From the NCBI GenBank assembly GCA_011037195.1, contig JAAEAF010000649.1, positions 186,001 through 250,000 on the forward strand: DNA of 64,000 nt, written 5' to 3'. Both the position numbers and the translations under genes were made by a program. This document shows positions 25,213 through 37,924 of the stretch, one piece after another (the first letter of the stretch is position 1; every line of letters starts with the position of its first letter). The stretch is from Triatoma infestans. Taxonomy: Eukaryota > Arthropoda > Insecta > Hemiptera > Reduviidae. The notes beneath the pieces are model-generated. The model saw nothing but the letters and a program-made list of their open reading frames with translations, was not told the DNA's origin and ran no database searches.

Positions 25213-26189
25213 AAAAATTATGAAATTTAGTATTAATAAACAGATTAGTTAAATTTCCTTTAAAATAAATATGTTAATAGCTTGTTGAAATATAAATAAA
25301 AAAATTATAATATGTAAGTTATGAGATCATATAAAACTGGATGGCTGGCTGTTCTCATACAACTCTTTTGAAATTCACAAGTTTTATGGGGAACAATATG
25401 ATATGTAAATGAAATCACCTTTTTTAAAATATTCGACATAAATTCACACATGCAATAAATCCTGAACACAGAAAGAAGCCGCAACTAGAATAATTATATT
25501 TTTCATTTTTTTTTTTTTTTTTTTTAAATACAATATTCAAATTCCTAGAATATTTCCTATTTGTTTAAATATTATGAATGTTAAAAAATAAAAATTCGTC
25601 CACAGTGCTTGTGCCATCTATCGGCACCATAAATCTCAATATCTTCGAAATGTACTAAATAAAACAGATAAAAAATGTCTTAGTAAATCTTTCGGCAATG
25701 CAAAATATACCTAAAAAAAAAATTTTTTTTCAAGTTACCACAATAATAGTGGAAATATAAACGTAATTTTATTTAGTTATAGGAATAATATTTACCAGTT
25801 GAAATGAAACAGCAGTTAAAATTTATGCTCTAGTAAAATCAAAAATAGTATTGTTTAAAAATCTTGAATGTTTTTGTATGTTGAGGTATGACAGTTTGCA
25901 CAACTCTACATTGACTGTATTGCGTGGTCTGACATTGCATTTTGCATTCTACGATACCATTCCATTTATTTAAAAATCCTCATGGTAAACGAATATCCAA
26001 AAACCTGTCGATACTCACAAAATGAAGCCATGAACAAAAAATATCTGATGGCTCTGACTGGTGTTTAATACTATTACTAAGCAATTTCATAGTAATATAT
26101 GTGTGATAGCCCCCCCCGGGTGAAGGCCTGCCAAAAAAGAAATAAACTAAGGACAAAATGTATAGTTACTAAAAAACTTGTACCCAAAC
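25213..26189. other. No recognised feature
   Basis: AT-rich. The string gtgccatctatcggcacc occurs at 25611, a type common in insect intergenic DNA. A C/G run lies at 26110-26120. No gene seen. Confidence 0.4.
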
Positions 26190-26545
26190 AAACGTTTTAA
26201 ATAGTTTCAGAAACGTTGAATTCTTATTCCTTCTTTTGAACATCTCAACAACGCAACGTAATAGTTTTCGTGGCTGAATAAGGATTTATCCATATATAGT
26301 ACAATATGATCAAATTGGTAGCCTACTTGTTCCAATCGATCAAAAATTGATAGCCATCTATATCCAATTTAGCTGAATAAGGATTTATCCATATATAGCA
26401 CAACATGATCAAATTGGTAGCCTACTTGTTACTGGTATCATCTATATCCAATTTAATGCGTGGAAGGAAAACGACTTCTCCTGCAAGATCATCACCACCA
26501 CGCCGCCCCCTGACGACTGTGAAGTTGCCGATGCGGGGTAATGCG
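26190..26545 (-). pseudogene. Possible Helitron/Pif1-type helicase fragment
   Basis: Minus-strand translation from about 26540 gives NFTVVRGRRGGDDLAGEVVF followed by LPRIKLDIDDTS. Helitron helicases carry a similar segment (G..AG..V.IPRI.L) shortly before their last motifs. Further downstream SHENYYVALLRCS recalls the final HGQLYVALSR motif. The conserved block expected between them is missing and replaced by a duplicated segment (26273-26455). Stops occur. Assignment is by motif memory only and moderately uncertain. It matters because family H looks like a non-autonomous rolling-circle element. Confidence 0.4.
26273..26455. repeat. Two-unit direct repeat of about 99 bp
   Basis: Unit 1 (26273-26371) and unit 2 (26372-26455) both start gctgaataaggatttatcc, share atgatcaaattggtagcc, and end atctatatccaattta. 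Unit 2 lacks about 15 bp in the middle. The duplication lies inside the helicase-like remnant. Confidence 0.8.
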
Positions 26546-26675
26546 TAAAAGCAATTTACTCAATTTTTTCAATATTAATTTTTTTGCAATCATTTCATTT
26601 AGCCATGTTTAGAATCTGTTACCATGGTATTTACTATAAATGGTATTAAATTGTCTAAAAGAGGAATTTTTTCTT

Positions 26676-26862
26676 CAAAGCGCCTCAACATCTGTTGGTC
26701 ATTGGCGCCAGGAGCCTTCTCAGTGCAATGCCGGCCTCCGGACAGTGTTCTCTTGCTACAGACAACACTGCGCATCACCGGACAATGAGCTGTAGAAGCT
26801 CCTAGGAAGAGAAAATCTCAAGGGCAGCACGGCTAAAAAGCGGACTAACGGCACCCTCCTCA
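26676..26862 (-). mobile_element. tRNA-derived SINE, head partly deleted
   Basis: The reverse complement shows the SINE body: attggcgcc..ggagccttctcagtg, gccggcctccggacagtg and caccggacaatgagctgtag. The tRNA-like head is reduced to a short remnant near 26845-26862 with most of the A/B box region missing. No poly(T) is left on the 26676 side. Confidence 0.75.
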
Positions 26863-27709
26863 TTATACATCATTTCAAAGATCTCTTCCAAAGCAGGTAA
26901 ACCCCCTAATCAGCTTCGACGTACCGTTTTCAAGATATTTAGCAAAATATAGAAAAATTGTAACAGATCTAAACCCATATCTTAGTTTCTCTGTTAATAA
27001 GTACCTATAGGAATAATCAAGTTCGAGCTTCATGACTTTATTTTATTCTGTTAAAAGCACACGCACGCACAACCACCAGCTGCCCAATTCGGCAAGTTAG
27101 CGGGTCGGGCTCTTGGGGAGGGGTCACTTTTAACAAATCTTGGAAATAAATCAGGTGTGAGAACCTCATACGACTCTAACCTTACTGCACATTACATGAT
27201 TTTCAAACTGAGAAATTTTTTGTATATGTTACACATTCATATATAATTCTTATTAAAATTTTTATTTGGTACGCATATTCTTGATGGCATGCTAGTTATG
27301 CCCAACGTTCCGGATAGGAACTCACCCCTTAACATTCTCTGGAATAACCCTCATTTCTCTCAACATTCTTAAGAAAAATTTCTGTGTCAAATGGTGCAAA
27401 ACGCTTGAAAGTCCGTTCAGCCAAATTTGCAATATTAACGCATTTCACAAAATCGTGACCAAAAACGTGACAAAAAATGGCTTACTTTTATTTATATAGA
27501 ATAGATATATAATAAAATGTTTTAAAGAAAATTGATGTACTAAAATTCTCGAAATAATCTTCAGTCTAAAGTATGGAGTCATACAGCAAAGCCCCCTTCC
27601 CTTCCAATGAATTAAAGTTCTGGAGTCTTTCTGGCCACCTTGTCTTCTAGATTATATAAGATGAATGGGTTTTGAAGAAGAAAGACAAAGAATATTGTTG
27701 TGGTTGGTT
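26863..27709. other. Unidentified, partly repeat-like
   Basis: 27390-27510 contains aaagtccgttcagcc followed by atttatatagaatagat. This recalls non-coding tails of mobile elements that are widespread in insect genomes. The remainder is unassigned. Confidence 0.35.
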
Positions 27710-27975
27710 CCGATGATTTTTTGGAAAGCGTCAGAATTTTTTTCCGTGATAGCCTGCTTCTTTTTGTGGTCATCAACCGGTTTCGGGCGTTCGCCCATGA
27801 TCAGAATGTTTTTGTCAAAACAGTGTGATAACACAGTCTTGTACAGAGCTTGAATGTATCACAACTCCGGTTTGGCAGAAACATCCTGATCATAGACGAA
27901 CGCCCGAAACCAGCCGATGAACACAAAAAGAAGCACGCTATCACAGAAAATATCCCTGACAAAGAATCATGTTCG
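27710..27975. repeat. Large imperfect palindrome (foldback element)
   Basis: Left arm about 27710-27816, right arm about 27874-27975, spacer near 57 bp. The arms share gtgatagcctgcttcttttt / gtgatagcgtgcttcttttt, ggtttcgggcgttcg and atgatcag (right arm read in reverse complement). A single-arm relative lies at 59085-59215, and a shorter piece at 57800-57830. Two overlapping frames (27652-27853) are products of the palindrome. Confidence 0.8.
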
Positions 27976-28296
27976 CATCTCGCAATCTATGATCAAAGAT
28001 CAAAAGATATAAGAATGTAAAAAAATATTCGCCGGAAGCGTGAATAGCTAATAGGTGTTCTCTCATTCTCTTCTCTTGGAAACTAAATCGGAGATATCTC
28101 CCTAATATATGAAGCTCCTATACGCATTCAATAAATAATCCCCACTCGCGGTGCTCTAAGAATTATCGAAACAAAATATGGCAATTCTTATTTACAAAAC
28201 TTTCATTTTCAATCTTAATCCTTAAATGATGGCAAAATGCTCCATATTTATGGAAGAAAGATGAATCACAGCACTAACATAGATACATAAAAATCT

Positions 28297-28720
28297 ACAC
28301 TCACACAAATTTCTTTTCTTGTAACTAATACAATTTATAACTGAAATTTTTCTTTTTACACTCGCAGTTTACTAAATGAGTAGTTGGATTGCCTATAAAA
28401 AAGGTAATGAGGATTATATACGTATAACTGGGGTGTCACTTGTATGGCAGCGATCTCTGTCGTTTAAATTTAAACCTAACCGACAGATTCCCCCACCCCC
28501 CACCGCCGAGAAGTTTTCGAGAAAATTTCACAAACTCAAAAACCAATTGTGGTAAAGTCGTCTATTTGGTAAAAAGATTTTTTTGTTTGTTCAAATTTGG
28601 AATATATAAAATACATTTTTTTTTTTTTTCATATTGAGGAGTCCTCGAAACGGATATTTTGTCATTGAATATTTGACACGATCGCAATATTTGCTCTTAC
28701 AACTGTAAGATAAAGAAAAA
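28297..28720 (-). repeat. Strongly diverged family H fragment
   Basis: 28297-28350 resembles the family's 3' end (cactcacacaaatttctttt). 28632-28715 resembles the 5' end (gaggagtcctcgaaacgg, tttgacacgatcgcaatatt). The middle is poorly alignable by eye. Confidence 0.4.
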
Positions 28721-29590
28721 ACTTCTTTTTTTTTAATTAATACTTTTTTTACGTATTAATTAGACTTAGATACCACCATTCGATATGAAAGTAATGATAT
28801 GGACCAGGCTGATAAAGTAACACCGGGAGAAAGAAAATATTTATAAGAAATGTATTGGTTTCTATAAAGAATAGTTTCTCGAGGTATACGGTGAAAGGGA
28901 ATTCCATATATGTGGTCTATGGTTTGGGTCAAGAGGTACGATTCCTACTCTTACCCGTAAGTTCTTTGACTAAGTCGGGATAGACCTATCTCATTTGACT
29001 ACTCTGGCAGAATCTATACTAGTGGATTCTCTAGGGATTTTAACTCTCACATCTATGGACGGTAGCCTTTGGCTAGAATTATTATAGTTAACGATTCATG
29101 TAGCATTTAAGGATAATTTTTTTGAATCTATATGATCACTGATAATTTTAAAAGTATTTTATTTTGTAAGTTAATATTATGTCTTTCGCAGACTGATCAG
29201 AACGCTGTGTGTTCGCAACGCAATATAGTTGTGCAACCCCACTTTTAGTTATAAAGTGTTGTTTGTGTTTTTCTAACCAGAAGTGTACTACTGTCAATAA
29301 AGGGGATGCACGAATTAAAAGGATTCGTTTATCATTGCTTAATTATACTACGCTAAATTAGCCTATATCAATTCATTCTTACAGTGTATTATTTTCTAAA
29401 GGCATAAACATTTTCCACAGCAATTAGTCTGTGAGATATAAAAATATATTAAGCAGAAAGCTCAATAGCTTTCTTCTATATGATATTATCCATATGTATA
29501 CTAGATATAATATACAAACAGAAACTCCGTATCCGAAAATTTATAAATATCATCACAATTCCCCAACCTTTATCAAATAAGCGCTCTCAA

Positions 29591-29652
29591 ACCCTCTCTC
29601 TATCTCTCTCTATATATATATTTTTTTTTTAATATATATATATATATATAAA
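29591..29652. repeat. CT then TA microsatellite
   Basis: A ctctctctat tract followed by alternating ta, a T run and a second alternating ta block. Confidence 0.9.
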
Positions 29653-30066
29653 ATGTTTATTCCAAAACAAAATACAAATACACTACATTTGGCCGTCTTT
29701 CCTACGATGGTAGGATAGAGGAGACCTCTCCACTGTGAAGGTAACATGGCTGATCGACATGAAACTTGGTAAACACTAGGTCTACGAGTCCAACTTTAAC
29801 GACAGCTGGAAATCTTTCATTTCAATTTCAATTAATATAGTATATAAAAAAATTTACAAAGCGTTATGAAAACACACGCTGATGCGTATAAATGTTCCTA
29901 GAACACAGAAGAACACACAAAATAACTGAAGAATTTTGCAATATGTTCTGATCTGCTTCTGATCTCTCTAGTCCTCGACTAACTTCCATGACGCGACGTG
30001 GTGGCAAACAAGAGAAGTAAAGCCTGCGTCTTCTCTCCTATCGCGTCATCTCTCCTGGCATTACCC

Positions 30067-30088
30067 TGTGTGTGTGTGTGTGTGTGTA
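30067..30088. repeat. TG microsatellite
   Basis: About eleven uninterrupted TG units. Confidence 0.95.
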
Positions 30089-30689
30089 TACACTAATTTG
30101 AAATATTGTCCATTTTATGAATATAATATAACAAAATTGTTGCATTTGTAATCAAAAGAAAACAATCAAAATAAATAAATCCTTTTTGTATCTATGAAAT
30201 ATGCAATTAATGATTCCAATTTATTGTTATTTAATAAAGCATGTAATTTCTAACAGGTATTACCAGATATTAAATTTAAAAAAAAAAAGAAAAGAATGTA
30301 AACTGGAAAGCTTTGCAATTTATCTATTTTTCTTAAGAATTATGTTGACGAAACAATATAATAAAATAAATAAATAAATAAATAAAGCCAGAAAGAGAGG
30401 TAGATTATTATTGTGTGAAGATATTATGGCTGAAACATACACACATGCATAACATATTTCTGCCAACACCACCACACAAAGACTAAGTTGTTAGTTCCAG
30501 CTGTACTAAACTTTTTATAAGAGATGATCTCATACATGGATATACGTAGATACTATCAGACTGTCCGGCCGCCAGTTCTTTACATTACTTTTATTTTCTT
30601 CTTACTTCTACATTAATTTTTATATATAATGTTAAAAATTTACATCATTAATTACGTACGTTAAGAAACTATTACTTCTTTTATTCAGG

Positions 30690-31330
30690 GTTTAAAATGT
30701 ATAAACAACTTCCAGGGACCAATTTTTTATTATTGATTATAAATTTATTTTCTTCTTTCATTTTGTCTCTATTTTCGCAGTTGTTTTTCAACCATATTCT
30801 TTTAGGTCTATCTCATCTTATTTTTCCAGTCGGAATCCACACCAATCTTCTCCTTGGTATCTTTCACTTGCCCATTCTTTATGTAGCATTGTATGTAACT
30901 ACCTATGTTGTACGAACTATAATCCATTGCCTCTTTACTCCTTTTAATTCTGGATCTTCTCTATTTTTGAAGGCCTTGCAGGACCATCTTATCAAATGCA
31001 TTTCTGTAGACAATAATTTCAATTTTAACTTTGTATTCATGTTCCATGTTTCAGATTCATAAGTCAACAATACGCTCCTTATTAATCGATTTATATAGAT
31101 ATGTACTATAGTTTCTTTTAAGATTTGTTTGTGCAACAATAAACATTCCATTTAGCATTCTTAATTGCTGGAAAACGTCCCTAAATTATTCTATTTGTTA
31201 TTTCGGTGTCATTTCTGTAAGTAATGTATTGCAATTTCTCCTAACCCATCTTCCAAAAACTAGATTCCTTGGCCATCTTTTACTTTCTTTCTTAATAGCA
31301 ATTGTAAGAATGTTAGAGCATTTCGAGTTT
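30690..31330 (-). mobile_element. LINE C-terminal fragment
   Basis: The minus-strand frame at 30903-31151 contains SVLLTYESETWNMNTKLKLK followed by LLSTEMHLIRWS. This is the Y-G-S-E-T-W..L..AEM..LR block at the end of many non-LTR reverse transcriptases. Further 3' on the same strand (30760-30880) another frame reads RIPRRRLVWIPTGK then DRPKRIW. It corresponds to the usual LP+ ... W.P.GRR.RGRP.. segment. Frame breaks separate the parts. It is not the same lineage as the RNase H LINEs at 14 and 58 kb. Confidence 0.65.
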
Positions 31331-31680
31331 CAAATTTATGATTGAATCCAATGTATGCAAAATAAGATATAAGGGAAATTTTAGAATAACTTATAAACCT
31401 ACTTAGGTTTTTAAATACCTCAAGTGGTTAACCACAATTAGGGGCCTAACAAAGAGGAACTGAAAAAATTAATTGATAGCATGGTTGTCCACTACATGAG
31501 ATTATTACATAAGAAAAGGAAAAAGTTAATGAAAGTAATTGGAATGCAAATGGCAGATGTTAGGAACTAAGTTATTCGAGAATAGTCTTAATGCATGTGT
31601 ATTGAGAGAGAGAACAAAATATAACAAAATCAGAAAATCACAGCAATTTCATCAACCTTGATATTCAATTTAGAATCCAT
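31331..31680. other. No recognised feature
   Basis: AT-rich with no coding or repeat assignment. Confidence 0.4.
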
Positions 31681-31770
31681 CAACCAACCGGAAGTGCGAT
31701 TTTTACTGACTTGTCTCGAAAATGTCTCCAACGACTTTCTACAGACTTCGCATACTAAACTAATGCACAT
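31681..31770 (+). repeat. Family H module fragment
   Basis: Contains caaccggaagtgcg, tttttactga, tctcgaaaatgtctccaacg and acttcgcatactaaacta, the start of an internal module, without termini. Confidence 0.6.
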
Positions 31771-31980
31771 ATAATAAGCCTGTCATATTGGCCCTTTCCA
31801 AAAAAGCTGATTTTTGGATGATGTCTTAAGTACTATTTCAAAATATTGTACTATTTCTAATGCATTGTTCTATTAAGAGCTTAAAATAATAGGCAAATAC
31901 ATTTAAAAAAATGGGTACAGAGAGACTTTCCTATAAATTGATACGTATACTCACCTCACATGTATATATAAATCAACTTT

Positions 31981-32976
31981 TTACTTTCTCTTACTCCTAG
32001 GAAGTATTGTAATCGTGTCAAATTTTCGATATCGAGTTTTCACCGGAAATATCCGTTTTGTGGTCCCCTGAATCCCAAAAAGTTATTTTTTAGTAATGGT
32101 CTGCCGTATGTGTGTGTATGTGAACAGCATAGCTCAAAAAAGAAAAAAATCGTAGAAAGTTCAAACTTGGTATTCCGTTTAAGTATCACCATGGGATCCA
32201 ATTGTGGGTCATCTGTCAAAATTCCTCAAACGGAAGTACCACTTTACTGAATAGTTTTTTAACTTTTTTGTGATTTTCTCAAAAATGGCTTCGACGATTT
32301 TCTTTAACTTTGTTATATCAACTACATATATAAAAATCTACAACTTTTATTTGAAACATTTCTCTGGGATAATACATTCAAGGACACTTTTGGAGGGAGG
32401 GGTGGCGTTAGGTTTCCCACTAAAGTGTTATTTCCGTTTACTATACAATTCTGTCATCTAAATAATAATATTAATTAAAATTAAATATGTTGTTGAAATT
32501 CCGAGTTTGAAAAAAATTCGTATGACCGGAAATGTGTTTTTTTACTGAAATGTATTTATCAGTTTCCTGTTATTTTCTAGAAAATGGCTCCAAAGATTTT
32601 CTTTAAATTAAGTATGTGAACTGCATAACTTTTAAGTATGTTAAGAGCTATAACTTTTATTTGAAACATTTCTCCTGGTAAAGTCATTTAAGGGGGCTTT
32701 TGGGGGACGGGTGGGGTTATGTTTTTTTTTTTTTTAAGCGCTATCATAGTTGATTATACAATTCTACCAAACAATCAGAATTAATAAGAAATAAATAGAT
32801 GGCCAAAATTCCGAGTTTCAAGAAAATTATTAAACCGGAAGTGCGCTTTTACTGATCAGTTTTTTTTTCAGTTTTCGACGAATCTCATTAAATTTGATAC
32901 ACAAACTATAAAAATTTGTCAATTATAATTTTGAAACTGGAGTAAGAGAAAGTTGCATGAGTGTTTCACACCAGGT
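31981..32976 (+). mobile_element. Family H copy, full length, 5' hairpin collapsed
   Basis: Starts ttactttctcttactcctag and goes directly to gaagtattg, so the second hairpin arm has lost seven bases. It has two internal modules with G-rich blocks, then aactggagtaagagaaagtt and gtgtttcacaccagg at the 3' end. The stem is weakened (gcatga/tcacac). The frame at 32270-32461 is chance. Confidence 0.88.
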
Positions 32977-34116
32977 TTCTTTTTTATAATTTTCCTAAAA
33001 AATATCAATTTTTAGGTGCTTATGCAGGAAATTGATACGATACGTTTTCCACTCCAGTGCTCATCAGCAAAATTCCATTCCGCCAATATTATTGGTGGGA
33101 GTTTCTACTTAGAGCACCCTAAGAAGGGTGAAGTAACCTCTCAAGTACACACCACATTGAGTGCATATTTCTACAATAATGTATTTCTCATAACTTTCCC
33201 CTAATCTGGGTGGTGGGTGCATAGTTTTAGGGGGAAACTTTTGATTACATTTTCAAAAATTATATTAAGCATCAGTTGACAATATTCTATTGTCTAAGAA
33301 AGGAAAACTAAAATATTTAGTAAATAAGAAAGGCAAGACTTAATCTCAAATTATGCATGTGTTTTAAATGTTTGTGTAAGTAAATATTTATTTTGTAACT
33401 CTATTTAAATCAATAATGTAAATTACTAAAATGAAATAAATAAATAAATAAACCTATTTCTTCAGAATACAGAGAATAAAATCAATAATTTCTTTACTGG
33501 AAAGTTAAACAATTAAATAAAAAAATAAAAGACATTCTTTGGTTATCAATTTAACATAATTAACAGAACAGAGAAATCTATGATAATATTCAAGGCTACA
33601 TTCCTCTGTAATAATTACAGCAGTCCACCATTTAGCGGGGTCATATCATATACTGTTTTCTATCCAATGTCTAGCGCCAAATAAATTTTATCAAACAAAA
33701 TTATGGGAGAGGAAGAAGAAGAAACACTGCAAACAATAAATTGCAGAAGTCAGACAATCAATTTTGGGCATGATGACTTTCTCTGGCAGTCCGTCGGAAC
33801 CTTGCCATTTAATAACCGGAGAGAAGAGAAGCGAAATACTGGATTGTTGGAAAAGTGTCTTATTGTCGACACTAGAACAATATAAAAAATCAGTGGTGAG
33901 CAATTTTGGTGCACTTGCTTGCTTGAAACCCTTCATCGGACAAAAATTTGAATCATTATTTGTTTTTAGCAGTCATGTCTACAGTATAAGTACGAGTATG
34001 TAAGAATATTCATAATAAAACTTAAATTATTACTATAATTTTAATTTATAAACAAAGTTATGTTTAATAATATTTTAAATAGATATTTTTGTAACAAATT
34101 ACTTCCTAACATAAAC
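32977..34116. other. Unidentified
   Basis: 33005-33250 and 33690-33960 are richer in G and C and hold three overlapping frames of 60-80 residues on both strands. I could not match any to a known family, and no splice pattern was convincing. The rest is AT-rich. Confidence 0.35.
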
Positions 34117-34590
34117 ACACACACACAACTTTCTCTAACTGCAGTTATTTTAAACTTCCATATTATCATTTAGATGTAACATAAAAACAGAAGTGGTGGG
34201 GATACATGTACCCACGGTACATTTCAAATGATGACATAGAAGTCTAGAAGAGAGTACCAATATTATTGAACAAACGTGGCATTTGAAATAAAAGTGGAAA
34301 ATATTTAGTAAACGATGTTTAAAGAAAATCGTTGGAAGCCATTTTTGAGAAAATCATGAAAACCTAGGTGGGGGGGCCTTCAAAATTCAATACTTCCGGT
34401 TGATGGATTCTAACCAAAAACTTACTTGACCCATGCGGTGAGTAACTGACCGGAATTAACACACATTTATTCGCTAGAAAAATCTTTTTCGTACTCAGGG
34501 CTCATAACATGTATTTCCGGTGAAAACTCGAATTTGAAAATTTAGTCCTGATCGCAATTCTTAGCTCTTTGCCAAGTAAGAGTGAGTAAA
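34117..34590 (-). repeat. Diverged family H copy
   Basis: 34120-34150 resembles the 3' end (cacacacacaactttctct). 34320-34590 has gccatttttgagaaaatcat, ttccggttgatgga, tttccggtgaaaactcg and a decayed 5' hairpin (ccaagtaagagtgagtaaaa). The interval between the two parts is not alignable by eye. Confidence 0.6.
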
Positions 34591-36513
34591 AAATTCTCGA
34601 TTCTTACAAAAACAATTTTATAAATTAAATTAGCGAGGTTGGAAATGTTTCCATTGAACTCCATCATAATCACATCCATGCTATGTTGACATTTAAAATG
34701 CAAGGGCAAACTGTATTAATAATATTTTTACTATCTTGTTCTTCAAGCTAGAATACTCATCATCCCAATTAAGGAGTTAACAATATTTTATAAGCTGATG
34801 ATTTAAATCGAATTTGTACAGTTTCTTCTGTAAAAATATTCTTTCATTAGTTGTTCCCTTTTCTTTTATAATAATATTTAAAATTAAAGTGTCTAGTGAA
34901 AAATAGATCACGAATCCAGGACTTCCTTATTTAGCAAACATTTCGAAACGCTTTGAGAAAAGTTCTCATGGAATTCCATAAATGATGGTAAATCACTGCT
35001 TTCACTGCTTTTGAAAACAAACCGGAAATGCAGTGGGAAAATTTTTACCTTATTTTGTTATTCGCCTTAACTTTTCAAAGAATTAATTTATTTTTGAAAG
35101 CTTGATTTTTTTTTTTTTTTTTTTTATCAAAGTTTTATCGTAATTAACAAAAATTCCCTACAAGTTTCCGGCTACCCGTCATATTACGGCTACCAAGTTT
35201 CTAGTATTGAGACAAAGTAGTATTAATAGACATTTGAAATGACAAAAATAATATTCTATCTTGAAGAACAAATATAGTGCTCTAAATATGTGCAACAATT
35301 TGTCCTTGAACAAATTTTACGATCGAAAGCGATACTTCGCGCGCTCCAAAGAATGGTCATGTCTGAAGCAAATCAAAAAACTATAAAAAAAAAAAAATAA
35401 ACTATTGTTATTAGAATCTTTCAGGCTTCCGCGGGCATTGTCATGTAAAACACTTCATGGATCTTCAGGGTTGATACTGAAGTATTTTATTCTTAGAGAT
35501 ATTAGATTCCAACCTTTTTGATATTAAAAGCGTTTTAATAAGCTATTGTGGCCTGGTCGCTGGCCTAATCATATTTGATTCTTAGGCTGCACTTTCAATT
35601 TTTTTACCGACATTTCCAAACGTTCCGCTCATCTTTAACAAAAAAAAAAAAATTCACAGATACTCTGGAAATGACGACGTCAATCTTTTTGAAGATAATT
35701 CACCAACACGTCGAATTTGTGAATTCCTCCTAGCATTAATAAATATGTGCAACAACTTGTCCTTGTCAGAGCTTGAGAAAATCATATGTGAAAGTCTTCA
35801 GACATTTTCTTCTATGGAGTCAAACATAATGCTCTATATAATTTGAAGATAATCGGCGATTTGACCTTATCATTGTTTGATTACATAGAGTATGTTCCTA
35901 GAGCTGTCTTTTACTACAGACAATAATTAGTGGCTCACTGAAAGTGGCACTTTCAACCCCTGGGCAATACAAATTTCTAGTTTAGTAATATTATACATAA
36001 AAAAAAATACAATTTCTTCTTTTTTTTTATTCATTTCAAAATAAATTGTAATGTTATTATATCTAACAACATACGATAATCATAGTTTTACTAAAGATAT
36101 ATGCAAATTTCATGGAACAAAACAATAATAAGGGTGACTCATTTTTGTTCTTATAAATTCGTTTAAAAGCAATTCTTTGTTTAAAAAAAAAAAAACAAAG
36201 AAAGGTTAAACAGATAATCCATAGTTTGCATATAAAAAATTATCTATTGGAGAATTCTGTAGAATTATTTGTACAGAATGTTTAAAAAAGAAAATATGAT
36301 ATATTTGCCCCCACTTTATCCAAAAGAAATTATTTAATAAATTTCAATTTGTCAATTAATTAAAAAAAATTTTTTTATAAAACCAAAGTAACCTATAATT
36401 AACTTTTCCAATTATGGTTCTTATATAATAGCAAACAGAAATATAAAGTAATCAATAATAAAAAAAAATAATAAAAGGGAAAAATATAGATGTAATTTAC
36501 AATAATCAACTAA
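34591..36513. other. AT-rich, no gene
   Basis: A string aaatatgtgcaacaa..ttgtccttg occurs twice, at about 35285 and 35741. This suggests remnants of an old repeat, but the flanks do not align. T and A runs are at 35107-35125 and 35640-35651. Confidence 0.4.
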
Positions 36514-36692
36514 TAAGGAAGGAATAGCTCAGTGGTTAGCGCGTTGGACTCCCACGCGGAGGTCCCGGGTTCGAGTCCAGTACTACCCTTGGATATTTTC
36601 TTTCTAAGAGCCTCTACAGCTCACTGTTCGGTGATGGACAGTGTTGTCTGTAGCAAGAAACAGTGTCCTGAGGCCGGCAGTGCGCTGAGAAT
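36514..36692 (+). mobile_element. tRNA-derived SINE, 3'-truncated
   Basis: Excellent A box (tagctcagtggttagcgcg) and B box (gggttcgagtcc). The body runs up to gccggcagtgcgctgagaat, then switches directly into family H-like sequence at about 36693. The last 50 bp and the poly(A) are lost. Confidence 0.85.
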
Positions 36693-37030
36693 AGGTTTCT
36701 GAGTCTTTCTAAGTTTTCCTAAAACCACTCTAACGATTTTCTTCAAACTTAGGCCAACATTGTAGACATGGGGGGTGTATTTGAAACTTTTTGCCGGAAA
36801 ACTTTATTTTAAGGGACTTCACAGTTAAGTTTTAAATTTAATGACGTTATGGCTTGAGAGAAGAAGCGCTACCATGATGAAATGTCGTCACATTCTAGTA
36901 GTATAAACACTACCACTTACGTAATACCTCAATACCTCAAGCCAACTAAATGTTTAATAAAAATTGCAAATTTGAAGATACTTTATCAATTATAATTTAA
37001 TAATTATATTAAGAGAAAGTGACATGTTTA
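36693..37030 (+). repeat. Variant subfamily of family H
   Basis: Begins in a module (cctaaaaccactctaacgat, ggaaaactttattttaaggg). It then carries a block with atgacgttatggcttgagag, cactaccacttacgtaatac and aagccaactaaatg that ordinary copies lack. The same block is at 42205-42365. The 3' end retains attaagagaaagtgacatg. Confidence 0.55.
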
Positions 37031-37042
37031 TACACATAGCTG

Positions 37043-37877
37043 TTTTTAGCAAATGGTCTGAGATGTGAATAGCAGCTCAAAAACGAAAAATCGTAGAAAG
37101 TTGAAACTTGATATTCCGTTTAGTTATCACCATGGGATCCTACAGTAGGTTATCTGTCAAAGTTCCTCAACCGGAAGTACCACTTTACTAGTTTTTTTTT
37201 TTGTTTTTTTCTCAAAAATGGCTTCGACGATTTTGTTTAAATTTGGTATATCAACTAAACATACTACCAGCTACCACTTTTATTTGAAATATTTCTCCGG
37301 GAAAATGCATTTAAAAGCACTTCTGGGGGAGGAGTGGGGTTAGGTTTTCATCTAAACTGTTATTTCAGTTTATTAAAACAATTCAGTCATCTAAAAAATT
37401 GTTAATTAGACTTGAATATGTTGTTGAAATTCCGAGTTTCAAAAAAAAATTCAGTTAACCGGAAGTGTGTTTACATTACCACTTTACTAAAGGATTTTTT
37501 TTTCACTTTTTCGCGATTTTCTTGAAACTTCGCATATAAACTAAGCATATAAAGATCTACAACTTTTATTTAAAACATTTCTCTGGGTAAATCATTTAAG
37601 TGCCTTTTGAAGGAGGGGTGGGGTTATGTTTTTCTCAAGTGCTATTAGTTGATTATACAATTCTATCATCCAAACCAAATTAATTAGAAATAAATAGATG
37701 GCAAAAAATTCCGAGTTTCACGAAAATTAGTAAACCGGACGTGCGCTTTTACTGGACAGTTTTTTTGAGTTTTCGACGAATTTCATTAAATGTGGTACAC
37801 AAAGTATTAAATTTGTCAATTATGATTTTGAGAACTGGTGTAAGAGAAAGTTGTGTGAGTATTTCACACCAGATTGT
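37043..37877 (+). mobile_element. Family H copy, 5'-truncated
   Basis: Starts at gtttttagcaaatggtctg, about 110 bp into the family, and lacks the 5' hairpin. It has two modules and a good 3' terminus: gtaagagaaagttgtgtgag, tatttcacaccag at 37830-37873. Confidence 0.85.
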
Positions 37878-37924
37878 TTTCTTAATTAATCATGAAACAT
37901 GATCAACCAACTATTATATGAATA

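Larger units (their letters stand above)
28721..30689. other. No recognised gene
   Basis: 28790-29060 and 29160-29345 are less AT-rich than their surroundings. The latter contains a caataaagg polyadenylation-like string at 29295-29303, but no coding frame or terminal repeat supports an LTR or gene end. The rest is AT-rich with microsatellites. Confidence 0.4.

Noticed and set aside
26273..26455. CRISPR-like or satellite array
   Set aside because: Only two imperfect units, inside a protein-derived remnant of a eukaryotic mobile element.
29160..29345. LTR or gene 3' end suggested by a caataaagg string
   Set aside because: No matching second repeat, primer-binding site or coding frame was found.
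30697..31062. 121-residue hydrophobic membrane protein on the plus strand
   Set aside because: The opposite strand encodes a recognisable LINE C-terminal region, so the plus frame is a shadow.
36514..36600. Functional tRNA gene (strong A and B boxes)
   Set aside because: The acceptor stem does not pair properly. The same sequence with a common non-tRNA body occurs at eight sites.
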